DNA of 64,000 nucleotides from Defluviitaleaceae bacterium. Its GTDB lineage: Bacteria > Bacillota > Clostridia > Lachnospirales > WQUN01. The DNA is taken from contig WQSG01000003.1 in the NCBI GenBank assembly GCA_009788055.1, positions 1-64,000 on the forward strand, read 5' to 3'. Positions 16,816 to 25,160 of this stretch are shown one piece after another. The first letter of the stretch is position 1, and each line of letters opens with the position of its first letter. A program made the position numbers and the translations under genes. The notes beneath the pieces were generated by a model. That model searched no databases. It was not told where the DNA came from and was given only the letters and a program-made list of their open reading frames with translations.

Positions 16816-16836
16816 AAAAAAACGCCACTCGGCGTT
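16816..16836 (-). terminator. Intrinsic terminator between protease and scaffold genes
   Basis: Minus-strand stem AACGCC-GAGU-GGCGUU followed by a seven-U tract, three bases after the DUF2213 stop codon. Confidence 0.8.
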
Positions 16837-16838
16837 TA

Positions 16839-18107
16839 TCACTTGTTTGCAAGCCGTTTTTGCTTCGGTGTTTTGCATTTTCGGCTTGATTTTACCGTTT
16901 CTCTGCCCGGTCGCGCCCTTGGGCTGTGGCCTGTGTCGAAATAAGCCATTGCCGGTTGTACTTGGGTGGCGGTTTCGCCAATCGCTACGCTACACGTTTT
17001 ACGGTCAAAGGTGTAAGGCACTTTGTAAAACGCCTTGTTTTTGGAAAATACGGCATAATCGCAACCGTCTTCTGCATCGAAATAAAGTTCGTCAACGACC
17101 TTCACGTCCGGGTGTGCGTCTTGGATGCAGCGCAAAACTTCATCAGCAAGCATTATTTGCGTCCGAACGGCGTTTGCGGCGATATACGACGTTGCCCGGC
17201 TTACCTCCGTTTCAACCTCTGACAAGGCTATTTCGCCTGTATCGGATTCAACAGAAAAGTCTCGCCGATACAATGGGCGGCGGTCCCAAATTTCGTTGCC
17301 GTTTTCATCAAAAACGCGCTTTTCATACACGCAAAACTCCGTCTCTTCTTCTGTGTCGTACATGATATCCACAATCCAGCCGACAGTTGAATCGACTTCC
17401 AATAGCTTGCCGTGTAATGCTTCACGCGGATTCACTTGGTTGTTGGATTTCAGGTATTTTTTGAGACTGGGGAAGATTTTAGACGCATGAAGCAACATAT
17501 GTTGTGTCATGGGGACGCTTATTGTCTTTTGCTTCTTACGACGATTATTGCGAACGCCGCCGCCATCCTCCCATGAAAACGCTCCAACGTCACCCGGAAG
17601 TAATGCAAAATGGTCGGGCAAGATGTTACTTTGAACGCCATCGAATTTCTCCCCGTCCTTTTCTCCGCTTTCGTCGATGGGTTCAGTGACGAAGTACCCG
17701 GTGGAAACCTCCAGCGGCTTGCCGTTTGTAATCGCGCTGTATGCGGCTTTGTGTTCCGGGCTTTTGTTCTTCTTGGAAATGTCGAAGTAAATTTCACACT
17801 TCAACTTTGTTGTTTCCGGGTCGTATGTTGCGGAAAAAATATACCCGGCCCCGAATTTCTCAATCATCTCGGGGGAGTTTGCCGAAACATCGTTACCGTC
17901 ATCGTCTTGGGGGTGCTTCACGGTTAGCAATCTGCCGTTCCACCCCTCGCAACTTCGCTGAATTTCCTCTGCTGGTAAGAGTTCTCCGTTTAGCACAGCT
18001 TCCGCAACCATCACCGCAGGGGCAATCAAATATTTCACCCCGTCGATGGTTTCATGGCGTGTTTTCAGCTTCTCTTTGTTTACCACGCCTTTAAATTTGT
18101 ATTCCAA
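16839..18107 (-). CDS. DUF2213 family protein, putative prohead protease
   Basis: 422 aa from a TTG with AAAGGAGG upstream. The N-terminal 190 residues (YLIAPAVMVAEAVLNGELLP, then GWNGRLLTVKHPQDDDG, GKPLEVSTGYFVTEP and LPDHFALLPGDVGAFS) match DUF2213, a phage family related to prohead maturation proteases; the HP and later H/S positions are candidate catalytic residues. A basic linker leads to a second half of mixed alpha/beta sequence with MAYFDTGHSPRARPG near the end. It should process scaffold and capsid in the prohead. Confidence 0.8.
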   Translation of the reverse strand: MEYKFKGVVNKEKLKTRHETIDGVKYLIAPAVMVAEAVLNGELLPAEEIQRSCEGWNGRLLTVKHPQDDDGNDVSANSPEMIEKFGAGYIFSATYDPETTKLKCEIYFDISKKNKSPEHKAAYSAITNGKPLEVSTGYFVTEPIDESGEKDGEKFDGVQSNILPDHFALLPGDVGAFSWEDGGGVRNNRRKKQKTISVPMTQHMLLHASKIFPSLKKYLKSNNQVNPREALHGKLLEVDSTVGWIVDIMYDTEEETEFCVYEKRVFDENGNEIWDRRPLYRRDFSVESDTGEIALSEVETEVSRATSYIAANAVRTQIMLADEVLRCIQDAHPDVKVVDELYFDAEDGCDYAVFSKNKAFYKVPYTFDRKTCSVAIGETATQVQPAMAYFDTGHSPRARPGRETVKSSRKCKTPKQKRLANK

Positions 18108-18130
18108 GGGTTCGCCTCCTTTCTTGTATT

Positions 18131-18150
18131 AAAAAACCGCCTTTCGGCGG
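18131..18150 (-). terminator. Intrinsic terminator upstream of the DUF2213 gene
   Basis: Minus-strand stem CCGCC-GAAA-GGCGG with a GNRA-type loop and six U, between the 73-aa gene and the protease gene. Confidence 0.85.
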
Positions 18151-18175
18151 ATGTGGTCTGTTTATATGTCATGGG

Positions 18176-18397
18176 CTAGGCTCTAACGCCCCCGCCCATG
18201 TCTACAAGATAGTTTTGGACATAACCAATATAGTCCTCTTCCTTGGCACTCAGCTTTTTGCAAACCAAATCGACAGTATATCCAAGTAAATCGTTTATTC
18301 CGTCAATTGTTTTCAGCTTGCTCCGCACTTCACGCATGGAAAGCTCTGTTTTTTCCGTGAAGAAGTTAATAACATCTGTTTTTGATACACTCGTCAT
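18176..18397 (-). CDS. Small hypothetical protein, 73 aa
   Basis: The start at 18397 is chosen because GGAGGAG lies 7 nt upstream; a longer in-frame start would bury that site. The product starts MTSVSKTDVINFFTEKTELS and is almost all helix, with LLGYTVDLVCKKLSAKEEDY near the middle and GGGVRA at the end. The ATG overlaps the portal stop region, so it is translationally coupled to the portal. No family recognised. Confidence 0.7.
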   Translation of the reverse strand: MTSVSKTDVINFFTEKTELSMREVRSKLKTIDGINDLLGYTVDLVCKKLSAKEEDYIGYVQNYLVDMGGGVRA

Positions 18398-18398
18398 T

Positions 18399-20195
18399 TC
18401 AATCTCCTCCAAACATTGTGATTATTTTTCCGCTATCCGTAACGACAACGCGCCTTCCATTCGTACACATATAAATTTTACTGCTTGGCTCTTTTGCCGG
18501 AAGTGTAATCTGCTTATTATCGAGGGCATTTTCAATATCCTCTACAGACCAGCCACGCTCAATTGCTCTAACCATACCGTGATTGTCAATTTCGGTAATC
18601 TCCGGCACATCCTGCGCCTTGAAGCCAATAAGAGAATCGCTGTATTCTTTCTTCAGTTCGGCAAAGGCTTCTTTCCCTATTCCGGCGCAACCGGTACAAC
18701 TGCCCTCGGAACTTAGAAATTTACCACAAGCATCGCAATTACCGTGGGCGGCATTCATAATAACACCTTGCCGTACATACTTCAAGCGATTTTGCGCAGA
18801 TTTACGGCGCGGAAAAAGATTTCTTAGCCGTTGGAAAATCCCGTTGCTTGTTGGCGGCGGTTCGGATTCATTGTCATACATCGGCAATTGTGAAAGTGGT
18901 TCAGAATAATCTCCTGCCAAGCTGTCGCCTGCGCCTGCCGTTGGGTATTCCGTTTCGGGAATTTCGGGGTCAAGCCCCAAGAGTTCCCTGAACTCCTCAA
19001 CGGGCAAGACTTCCGACACTACACCCTGCGGCCCCACATACTGACGCACCGCCTGTATCACTCTTGCCGCGTCAGAAATGCGTTCGCTTGTGTCGCGTTC
19101 CACAAGTGCGGGCCATTCGACTTCATATTCGACTTTCGGCAGATAGCCGTAATCCATTAGGCAGTTAATCAATGGTCGCAAAATCACATCTGAAGCAAAG
19201 TTCTCTTGCCGCCCCGCAATATGCGACAAAAACATATCACGGTCAACGCTTGACGCTAACTGCCCTTGTTCACTGCCTAGTAAAATGCGTGTGGGTGTTT
19301 CATATGCCGCCGAAATAAGCTGTAGTAAAATATCGACGTTATTTTTTGGGTTTGCCGCGCCGGGGGTAAGCTGCTTAACATCCACTCCAAAAGTTTTAAG
19401 TCTGCGATTTAATCGATTGTCATATTCTTCGAGGGATTTCTCCATTGAGGCTATTGCTTCATCATTTGCAACAAGGTCGGGGCTAAGATTGAAAACCATG
19501 CCCGGATTACCCAAAATCCAAAACAGTTCTGCACTTGCGCCGACTACCTTGTATAAGTCCATAAGGTAGTTAAATCCCGCTTCAAGGAACGGTGCGCCGA
19601 AAACCTCGCTTTCGTCGTTTCTGTCGGTGATGTGTATAACGCGGCTGTGGTGGACTTTATACGAGATTGATTTATTCTTTTCGTCTTGTACGCTAATGCT
19701 GTACAATTTTGGAAGCCCATACCGCGCACTTGCCTTATTTGTTTCCCACTGCTCAATTTTTGCCTGCTTTTCTGAATATGCCGCAAGTTGTGTTATTTCG
19801 TTAACGGATGTTCCTCGCTTTAGCTGTTCTTCGGTTTTTCCATTCTTGGTGCAGATAACCAATATAGAATACTGCCCTATCATACTTAATGTGTCGGATT
19901 TTTTTAGAATCTTAAACAACTTGTGGTTTTCGCAAAGCAATTTTAATTGCTTATTAAATTCCTTTACTTGACTTTCGGAATTGTCATCCGCCGTTACCAG
20001 TTCGGGAAACTTGCGCCAAGTAAACCCGACCTGCGCCCTTATTGCACGACGCGCAATACCCATGCGGCGGTATGCATTGTGGAAAATGTCATAGTTTAAT
20101 ACTTTCGGATAGCCAAATACAGAGTTAAGAACTTCCATTTGGTTGCCGCCGCTTGTAATTCTGCCAAACATACTGCGTGTGACTTTCTCTCCCAT
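18399..20195 (-). CDS. Portal protein (DUF1073 family) with zinc-ribbon and BECR-like tail
   Basis: 598 aa. The first 440 residues follow the DUF1073 portal pattern: a short N-terminus, YRRMGIARRAIRAQVGFTW, a central segment beginning GAPFLEAGFNYLMDLYKVVG, then ISAAYETPTRILLGSEQGQLASS. NCBI often labels this family anti-CBASS Acb1-like; here the order TerL-portal-protease marks a portal. About residues 487-504 hold two CxxC pairs (CDAC, CTGC). The last 60 residues (HGMVRAIERGWSVEDIENAL, then VVVTDSGKIIT) resemble BECR-superfamily nuclease toxins. Ordinary DUF1073 portals do not need this tail; a packaged or regulatory nuclease is possible. Confidence 0.88.
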   Translation of the reverse strand: MGEKVTRSMFGRITSGGNQMEVLNSVFGYPKVLNYDIFHNAYRRMGIARRAIRAQVGFTWRKFPELVTADDNSESQVKEFNKQLKLLCENHKLFKILKKSDTLSMIGQYSILVICTKNGKTEEQLKRGTSVNEITQLAAYSEKQAKIEQWETNKASARYGLPKLYSISVQDEKNKSISYKVHHSRVIHITDRNDESEVFGAPFLEAGFNYLMDLYKVVGASAELFWILGNPGMVFNLSPDLVANDEAIASMEKSLEEYDNRLNRRLKTFGVDVKQLTPGAANPKNNVDILLQLISAAYETPTRILLGSEQGQLASSVDRDMFLSHIAGRQENFASDVILRPLINCLMDYGYLPKVEYEVEWPALVERDTSERISDAARVIQAVRQYVGPQGVVSEVLPVEEFRELLGLDPEIPETEYPTAGAGDSLAGDYSEPLSQLPMYDNESEPPPTSNGIFQRLRNLFPRRKSAQNRLKYVRQGVIMNAAHGNCDACGKFLSSEGSCTGCAGIGKEAFAELKKEYSDSLIGFKAQDVPEITEIDNHGMVRAIERGWSVEDIENALDNKQITLPAKEPSSKIYMCTNGRRVVVTDSGKIITMFGGD

Positions 20196-20208
20196 ACTTC
20201 ACCACCTA

Positions 20209-21600
20209 TCAAAATGCGCCGGGTTTGTTCCACCCGCTCGCCTGTATTTCGATTTCATTAAACGCACTTCCGGAAGCATCCACCATGTCCTTGAATTTAC
20301 TAATGGGGAAACTTTCAAGTTGATTGAAATATGCCTCGTTCCAATCGGCAGTCAAAACATCGACATTGCCGCCACGCCACTGTGCAGAAAACGGCTCGGC
20401 GCGAGTTTCCTTACTTCCCGATTCCAATTTGGCACACACATCAAACCCGGCGAGAAATTTCACATAGCTTTGCGCCTGTTCCTTTCCGGCTTGACCGGGG
20501 TCTTGGGGTACACGAATGCGGACACGATTAAACCGGGCTTTGTCCTGTTGCGCTGTGAGTTTTACTAAGGCGCGGACGCTTCCGGCATCTAACCGCTTAT
20601 TTATCACATCAGCAACGATATACCTTCCATTTCTGCGCTTGCCAATTAATACGCCGGAAGTAAATGCGGCTTCGGTGCTTTCTTTTTCCGTGGTTGCCGC
20701 CAAGTCCCAAGCGCGTACCCATTTCACAACGTCAACAGGAATATTCGATAACATTTCCCCGACCTCTGTACGTTTGAAATACATTCCCGCAGAGGGTTTA
20801 ATTTTCCAGTTTCCGTGCATAAGGCGTTCGCGTTCAACAAGGGGCAAGGCTTCAAGGTTCGATAAATACGATGGGTCGGATTCCATCAAAATTTTATTGT
20901 CTGATAATGTGCTTGCTATGAATGTGACGGACTTAGGGAGGGCGCGTTCTTCTTCGGAATCAAGGTTAAACCGTTCCCAAAGTTCCTCACAGGTGTCTGC
21001 CCAATGCAAAATCTCGTCACGGCGAATGAACCAGCGAATAACGCCGCTCCGTTCGGGTATTGGGTAGCCTGTGTCCGGGTCTATCCACCACGCGATAAAT
21101 TCCGCAACCCAAGAATCTGCGTCGGGATTGCAGGTTGCCCTCATATACGGTCTTACGCCGCAAACGGAGCGATTTCGGGAAAGCATATAAAAAAACTGCT
21201 TCTTAGTGAAATGCGTTAGTTCGTCGAAGCTGATTTCACAAATTTGTGAGCCTTGCCATTCGCTAAGGCATTCATCACGCTCTATGTGGCGAAAGCTAAC
21301 TTTTGCGCCACTTGGAAAAATCCAGCGCGGATGCGGTGTTATTCGTGGCTTTGCACCTTTCCAATTGCTGTATATTTTTTGGCTTTCATCCCAAAGCCCG
21401 CCCTCGACTGATATTTGGTTAGAGTGTTTGCGGAAAATTACCGCGCCGAATTTGCTATCATTAACGTGCTTCAGCGGAGAAAGAAGCAATCCGAACGTCT
21501 TGCCACCACCCGCTGCACCGCCATAAATTGCAATGTCTGCAGGCGTGGCGAGAAAATCCCATTGTGGACCCTCTTGGGGGCGAATTTGCACATCATTCAT
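20209..21600 (-). CDS. terL: Terminase large subunit
   Basis: 463 aa from ATG 21600 with GGGGTGG upstream, overlapping the small-subunit stop as ATGAATGA. Walker A is GGAAGGGKT at residues 27-35; Walker B is EISFDEL at about 122-128, with the catalytic Glu following the Asp. The nuclease domain shows RAWDLAAT (Asp299) and a later DPGQAGKEQA, typical of PBSX/T4-type large terminases with an RNase H-like nuclease. It packages DNA through the portal encoded 13 bp downstream. Confidence 0.95.
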   Translation of the reverse strand: MNDVQIRPQEGPQWDFLATPADIAIYGGAAGGGKTFGLLLSPLKHVNDSKFGAVIFRKHSNQISVEGGLWDESQKIYSNWKGAKPRITPHPRWIFPSGAKVSFRHIERDECLSEWQGSQICEISFDELTHFTKKQFFYMLSRNRSVCGVRPYMRATCNPDADSWVAEFIAWWIDPDTGYPIPERSGVIRWFIRRDEILHWADTCEELWERFNLDSEEERALPKSVTFIASTLSDNKILMESDPSYLSNLEALPLVERERLMHGNWKIKPSAGMYFKRTEVGEMLSNIPVDVVKWVRAWDLAATTEKESTEAAFTSGVLIGKRRNGRYIVADVINKRLDAGSVRALVKLTAQQDKARFNRVRIRVPQDPGQAGKEQAQSYVKFLAGFDVCAKLESGSKETRAEPFSAQWRGGNVDVLTADWNEAYFNQLESFPISKFKDMVDASGSAFNEIEIQASGWNKPGAF

Positions 21601-22465
21601 TGCCGCCACCCCGATTCTTACTGCGTCCATCATCGGGCAACACAAAAATTACGTTTGTTTCGTTTGAGTTGCCGCCACCGTCGGAAGATTTGAAATTATC
21701 GTCGTCGGAAGCACCCGTTTGCATTTTGTGCAAAGCCGTCAAAGTTTGCCTGTTTTCGGCGGCTATTCGGTTAAACGCCAAGTCATGGCGTAGCAATTCG
21801 CTATTTATTGATAACGCTGTCGTTTGTACTCCGGGGGGCTTATTGCCAACATTGCCCTGTACCTTAACCACGTTATCGACAACTAAGCCGCCGGGGGTTT
21901 GCTCAATTGTTGCCCTGCGTTTCATCATGCGCCGTTCACGTATGCGGTGGAGTTTCGCCTTGCGTTCCATTTCCGTCTGCGGGTCGAGCGGTTCTTCGAG
22001 CAGGGCGAGTTCATCTTCGTCGGTGATGTAGTCGAATGCAATGGTTTCATATGCGCCGTGAACGAGGGCGTTTTGATTGCCCGGCGGACCGCCAAGGCCG
22101 CCGCGATTTCCGACGGCGTTTTTATTGCCCTTGGGTGCGCCGCCGAGTGGGGTTGTGTTCGTTTCGGAAATTTCGCCGGGGGCATCTGCCGCCCGTGACT
22201 CCCCCCTCTTTTTTTTCGGGGAATTATTTGTAGGCTTTTTTTGGGCGGGGCTTGGTGTTCCGTCGTCGTTCGTTTGATGTACAGCATTGGGGGATTGATG
22301 TACATCATTCTTTTTTTTAACCCAACCGTCGCGGGATTTCCAAGTAGCAACGAGGCGTTCATCTTCACCCAGTTGCTCGGCAATGCGGCGGTTTTCAATT
22401 TTGCCATTATGCTTCAGATAAATTTCAAAAGCCTTGTCTCTGTTGGGACTGCGTTGCTTAGGCAT
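21593..22465 (-). CDS. terS: Terminase small subunit
   Basis: 290 aa. Residues about 1-50 form a DNA-binding HTH region (NRDKAFEIYLKHNGKIENRR, then EDERLVATWKSRDGW). A Lys/Pro/Asn linker leads to the typical GAPKGNKNAVGN and GPPGNQNALVHGAYE motifs seen in PBSX-like small terminases. The helical C-terminal half is the oligomerisation and TerL-binding part, ending in a Gly/Asn-rich tail. It precedes and overlaps TerL by 8 bp. Confidence 0.88.
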   Translation of the reverse strand: MPKQRSPNRDKAFEIYLKHNGKIENRRIAEQLGEDERLVATWKSRDGWVKKKNDVHQSPNAVHQTNDDGTPSPAQKKPTNNSPKKKRGESRAADAPGEISETNTTPLGGAPKGNKNAVGNRGGLGGPPGNQNALVHGAYETIAFDYITDEDELALLEEPLDPQTEMERKAKLHRIRERRMMKRRATIEQTPGGLVVDNVVKVQGNVGNKPPGVQTTALSINSELLRHDLAFNRIAAENRQTLTALHKMQTGASDDDNFKSSDGGGNSNETNVIFVLPDDGRSKNRGGGNE

Positions 22466-22498
22466 CACCTCTCACCCGCCTTTGATATGTTGCACAAG

Positions 22499-22516
22499 AA
22501 AAAGCCCCTCAGGGCA
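22499..22516 (-). terminator. Intrinsic terminator upstream of terminase
   Basis: Minus-strand stem GCCC-UGAG-GGGC followed by five U, between the 89-aa gene and terS. Confidence 0.6.
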
Positions 22517-22525
22517 ATTCTCGGT

Positions 22526-22795
22526 TTAATTGAATTTTTGCAAAATGCTTTCATAGAGCGGCTTGACTGCGTCGGGAATAGGAATAACCCAATCGCCGTT
22601 AAAGTCTGCGATAACCTCGTCGCCTATTTTAATTTCAAGGCACACGATTTTGCCGCCGTTTATCCCATAGCAATCCAACACAGGGTTATCAACCGTTTTT
22701 ACCCAAGCCGAAAGTTCGCGGTCGTTTTCAAGTTCCTGTTTACCCCTGTACCATTTGCCGATACCAAGCGGCGCGGGCTTTTCTGTAAACGTCAT
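22526..22795 (-). CDS. Hypothetical phage protein, 89 aa
   Basis: The start at 22795 is chosen from the AAGGGGAT site upstream; longer in-frame starts run through a terminator. The product begins MTFTEKPAPLGIGKWYRGKQ and contains NGGKIVCLEIKIGDEVIADF and an end LYESILQKFN. It is predicted as a small beta domain with a C-terminal helix. It lies alone between two terminators. No family recognised. Confidence 0.65.
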   Translation of the reverse strand: MTFTEKPAPLGIGKWYRGKQELENDRELSAWVKTVDNPVLDCYGINGGKIVCLEIKIGDEVIADFNGDWVIPIPDAVKPLYESILQKFN

Positions 22796-22819
22796 ATGGC
22801 ATCCCCTTTCGCGGCAAAT

Positions 22820-22841
22820 AAAAAAACCGCGCGCTGGCGGT
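22820..22841 (-). terminator. Intrinsic terminator
   Basis: Minus-strand ACCGC-CAGCGC-GCGGU followed by seven U, between the 71-aa and 89-aa genes. Confidence 0.7.
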
Positions 22842-22899
22842 AGAGTTGTATATAACGAGGAATAGCCCTTGTGGGCTGTTGTTCCTCTGTGGTTTTGGC

Positions 22900-23115
22900 T
22901 TAGTCTTTCGCGTATTCGCCGCGTCCGAAAGCCCAATCGGTTAATTCTGTGAGTTTTTCTACAAAGTAGCCTGCGCTTCCAACGTGACCCCAATTTATTT
23001 CTTCGGGGGAATCCCCTATATGGTCGTCTGCATAGGCGTTCAATTCTTCGATGCGTTCTTTGGCTTCAGCTATCTTTGCCATGAATGCCGCCAGTGCTTG
23101 GTCGTTGTTTTTCAT
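22900..23115 (-). CDS. Hypothetical phage protein, 71 aa
   Basis: ATG at 23115 has GGAGGG upstream. The sequence starts MKNNDQALAAFMAKIAEAKE and continues as one long helix, then NWGHVGSAGYFVEKLTELTD and a short acidic tail. It resembles small helical phage proteins of unknown function found next to methylase genes. It lies in a group of three small genes between methylase and terminase genes. Confidence 0.65.
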   Translation of the reverse strand: MKNNDQALAAFMAKIAEAKERIEELNAYADDHIGDSPEEINWGHVGSAGYFVEKLTELTDWAFGRGEYAKD

Positions 23116-23131
23116 TTTCACGCCCTCCATC

Positions 23132-23404
23132 TTAATTGTTTTTAGGATTAACACCCATTTCTTTAATGAGTGTATCAATATCAGCACCGAGCGTATCCTT
23201 TAAATAAATATCAGCCTCTAAAATAAACTTGCTGACCGCTTCTTGAATTAGTGCATTGCGCGTGAATTTTGAATTTCCGATGGCTGAAAAAATGCTTGCC
23301 ACTTTTTCAATCTGTGCCAGCGTTATATCCTCCAAGTATAAGGATATTTGCTTTTTGGGGACGTTGCGTTTGATTTGAACTTTGAAATGGTCGTAGTTTT
23401 TCAT
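23132..23404 (-). CDS. Small RHH-like protein, 90 aa
   Basis: ATG at 23404 has GGAGGA upstream. The pattern of a beta strand (QISLYLEDITLAQIEKVASIF) followed by NSKFTRNALIQEAVSKFI is that of ribbon-helix-helix DNA-binding proteins, here extended by a helical tail. It may be a transcriptional regulator of the neighbouring methylase or late genes. The assignment is from pattern only. Confidence 0.55.
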   Translation of the reverse strand: MKNYDHFKVQIKRNVPKKQISLYLEDITLAQIEKVASIFSAIGNSKFTRNALIQEAVSKFILEADIYLKDTLGADIDTLIKEMGVNPKNN

Positions 23405-23513
23405 TTTCGTGTCCTCCTTGTTTTTTTGGGCTTGCGCCCGTTTTTGTTGACACATTAATCACTCAAACGCTCCACAAAAGCAAGCGTAAAAGAGCCTGTA
23501 AATGTACCAAAAA

Positions 23514-25160
23514 TCAAGGAGGGTTCTTGTCATAGTATACAATGCCGCCGAGTACGAACGACACACAGGGCAGAGCCACGCCATTGCCCCAAAGACGGTA
23601 CTCTGCGGAATCGCGGTGCGGCTCTTTTAACCATTTAATGATTTGGTTTCGGCTCTTGGGCTTTTTAGATTTTCCGACGGCGCGGCGGTGGGTTTCAAAA
23701 ATCTCCGTCCAAAAAGCAATCTCTGCCTCGGATGGGTTCGGGGTCGCAAGTTCGGCACACCAGTCGAAGGGGAAGCCCTGTAGCAAGGCGCATTCCTGCG
23801 GCGTTAAACGACGCACGACATAGCGGCTTTCAATTACCACATTTTCGCCGCCGGGATAATCGCCGCCCGATGCCTTAAGCGTTCCCGCCGTTTCTACTTC
23901 GCGGTAGTTGCTGTGCTGATAATTTTCGACAACTACGCGCTCCACGACTGCCTTGCCTTCTTCGATTTGTTGATTTTGCGGAAATTTATAATCAGACGCG
24001 CAAAGTGCGCCCACCTTGTCTTGGTAGCAAACGGCGTGTTGTTCCGTTGCGTTGAGGGTAAAAGAAACGCCCTCGCGGAAACCGTTGCCGTGATGCGACG
24101 GACGCGCACCATTGCCCTCGATGGCAACAACGACTTGACCGCCATTTCCGGCGCAAGCCCCTGTGTCAAGGGTGCGGCTTATTTCCATTTCATATACGCC
24201 ACTGTTCGGATTACTTGATTTCATAGAATTGCTGTTTTTGGCGCAAATTCCGTACACCTTCGGCGCGAAAACGCACTGCGTACCTTTATAGTCCGTGCCT
24301 GTGAGAATGTTCGCCACATCAACGCCGACGGTTAGAGCGTACTGCCGCTCGTTTAACACAAGCGCGGTGTAATCGGTTATGCGGTCGTTATGGCCGCCTG
24401 TGAGGGTGTTTACGATATTGCCGCTTCCGTTTCCACGGGCATCAAAGCTGAATGGGCTTCCAGTGCTGTTTTCAGAATTTGCGGCAGGGATTTGCCACGG
24501 GAAATTGCGCGGCGGAGGATTCCCAAACAGGCGCGTTTCGTTAAATAATATTTCTCCTGCACTTTTACCATCAAAATCGACGACAAGGAAACATCTACGG
24601 CGACGCTGGGGGACTCCCCAAAATTGCGCGTCGAGTGTTCGCCATGCGAGGGAGAAATCGTCTGCCAAGATGTCGCCTGATTTCGGCCACTTCCCGGTTG
24701 CAGGCATAGGGATATATGCTGATGGGTCTTTGATTTGGACGAGTTCATTTAATACCTCCCGAAAATCCGCGCCTCTGTTACTTGTATACATACCCGGCAC
24801 ATTTTCCACCACGACAAAACGCGGCAGACGGTGGCCTGTGACTTCGCGCATTTCACGAATAACACGCACCATTTGAAAAAACAGCCCCGACCGCTCACCG
24901 TGAAGCCCTGCGCGTTTGCCTGCGACGGAAAGGTTCTGACACGGGAAGCCGCCCGTGATTATATCCACAGGAGGAATTGCCGCGCCGTCTAGGGTGTTTA
25001 TATCGCCCAAGTGCATCATGTCGGGCAGTCGCTTTGTGGTGACGCGGATGGGGAACGGCTCTACTTCCGAAGCCCACAGCGGCTTTATACCGCACAGCAA
25101 GCCGCCGAGCGGAAAACCTCCGGAACCGTCAAAAAGTGAGCCGAGTGTAAGCCTACACAT
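23514..25160 (-). CDS. DNA cytosine-5 methyltransferase 1
   Basis: 548 aa from ATG 25160, overlapping the upstream stop as ATGTGTAG. Motif I is LGSLFDGSGGFPLGG (residues 6-20), motif IV GGFPCQNLS with catalytic Cys74, motif VI VVENVPG near 120, then a QRRRRCFLV motif VIII. A long middle of about 200 residues (the target recognition part) carries repeated TLxxG-type segments, and motif X (RLWGNGVALP) is near the end. No restriction endonuclease gene is adjacent, so it probably protects phage DNA or alters gene expression. Confidence 0.93.
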   Translation of the reverse strand: MCRLTLGSLFDGSGGFPLGGLLCGIKPLWASEVEPFPIRVTTKRLPDMMHLGDINTLDGAAIPPVDIITGGFPCQNLSVAGKRAGLHGERSGLFFQMVRVIREMREVTGHRLPRFVVVENVPGMYTSNRGADFREVLNELVQIKDPSAYIPMPATGKWPKSGDILADDFSLAWRTLDAQFWGVPQRRRRCFLVVDFDGKSAGEILFNETRLFGNPPPRNFPWQIPAANSENSTGSPFSFDARGNGSGNIVNTLTGGHNDRITDYTALVLNERQYALTVGVDVANILTGTDYKGTQCVFAPKVYGICAKNSNSMKSSNPNSGVYEMEISRTLDTGACAGNGGQVVVAIEGNGARPSHHGNGFREGVSFTLNATEQHAVCYQDKVGALCASDYKFPQNQQIEEGKAVVERVVVENYQHSNYREVETAGTLKASGGDYPGGENVVIESRYVVRRLTPQECALLQGFPFDWCAELATPNPSEAEIAFWTEIFETHRRAVGKSKKPKSRNQIIKWLKEPHRDSAEYRLWGNGVALPCVSFVLGGIVYYDKNPP

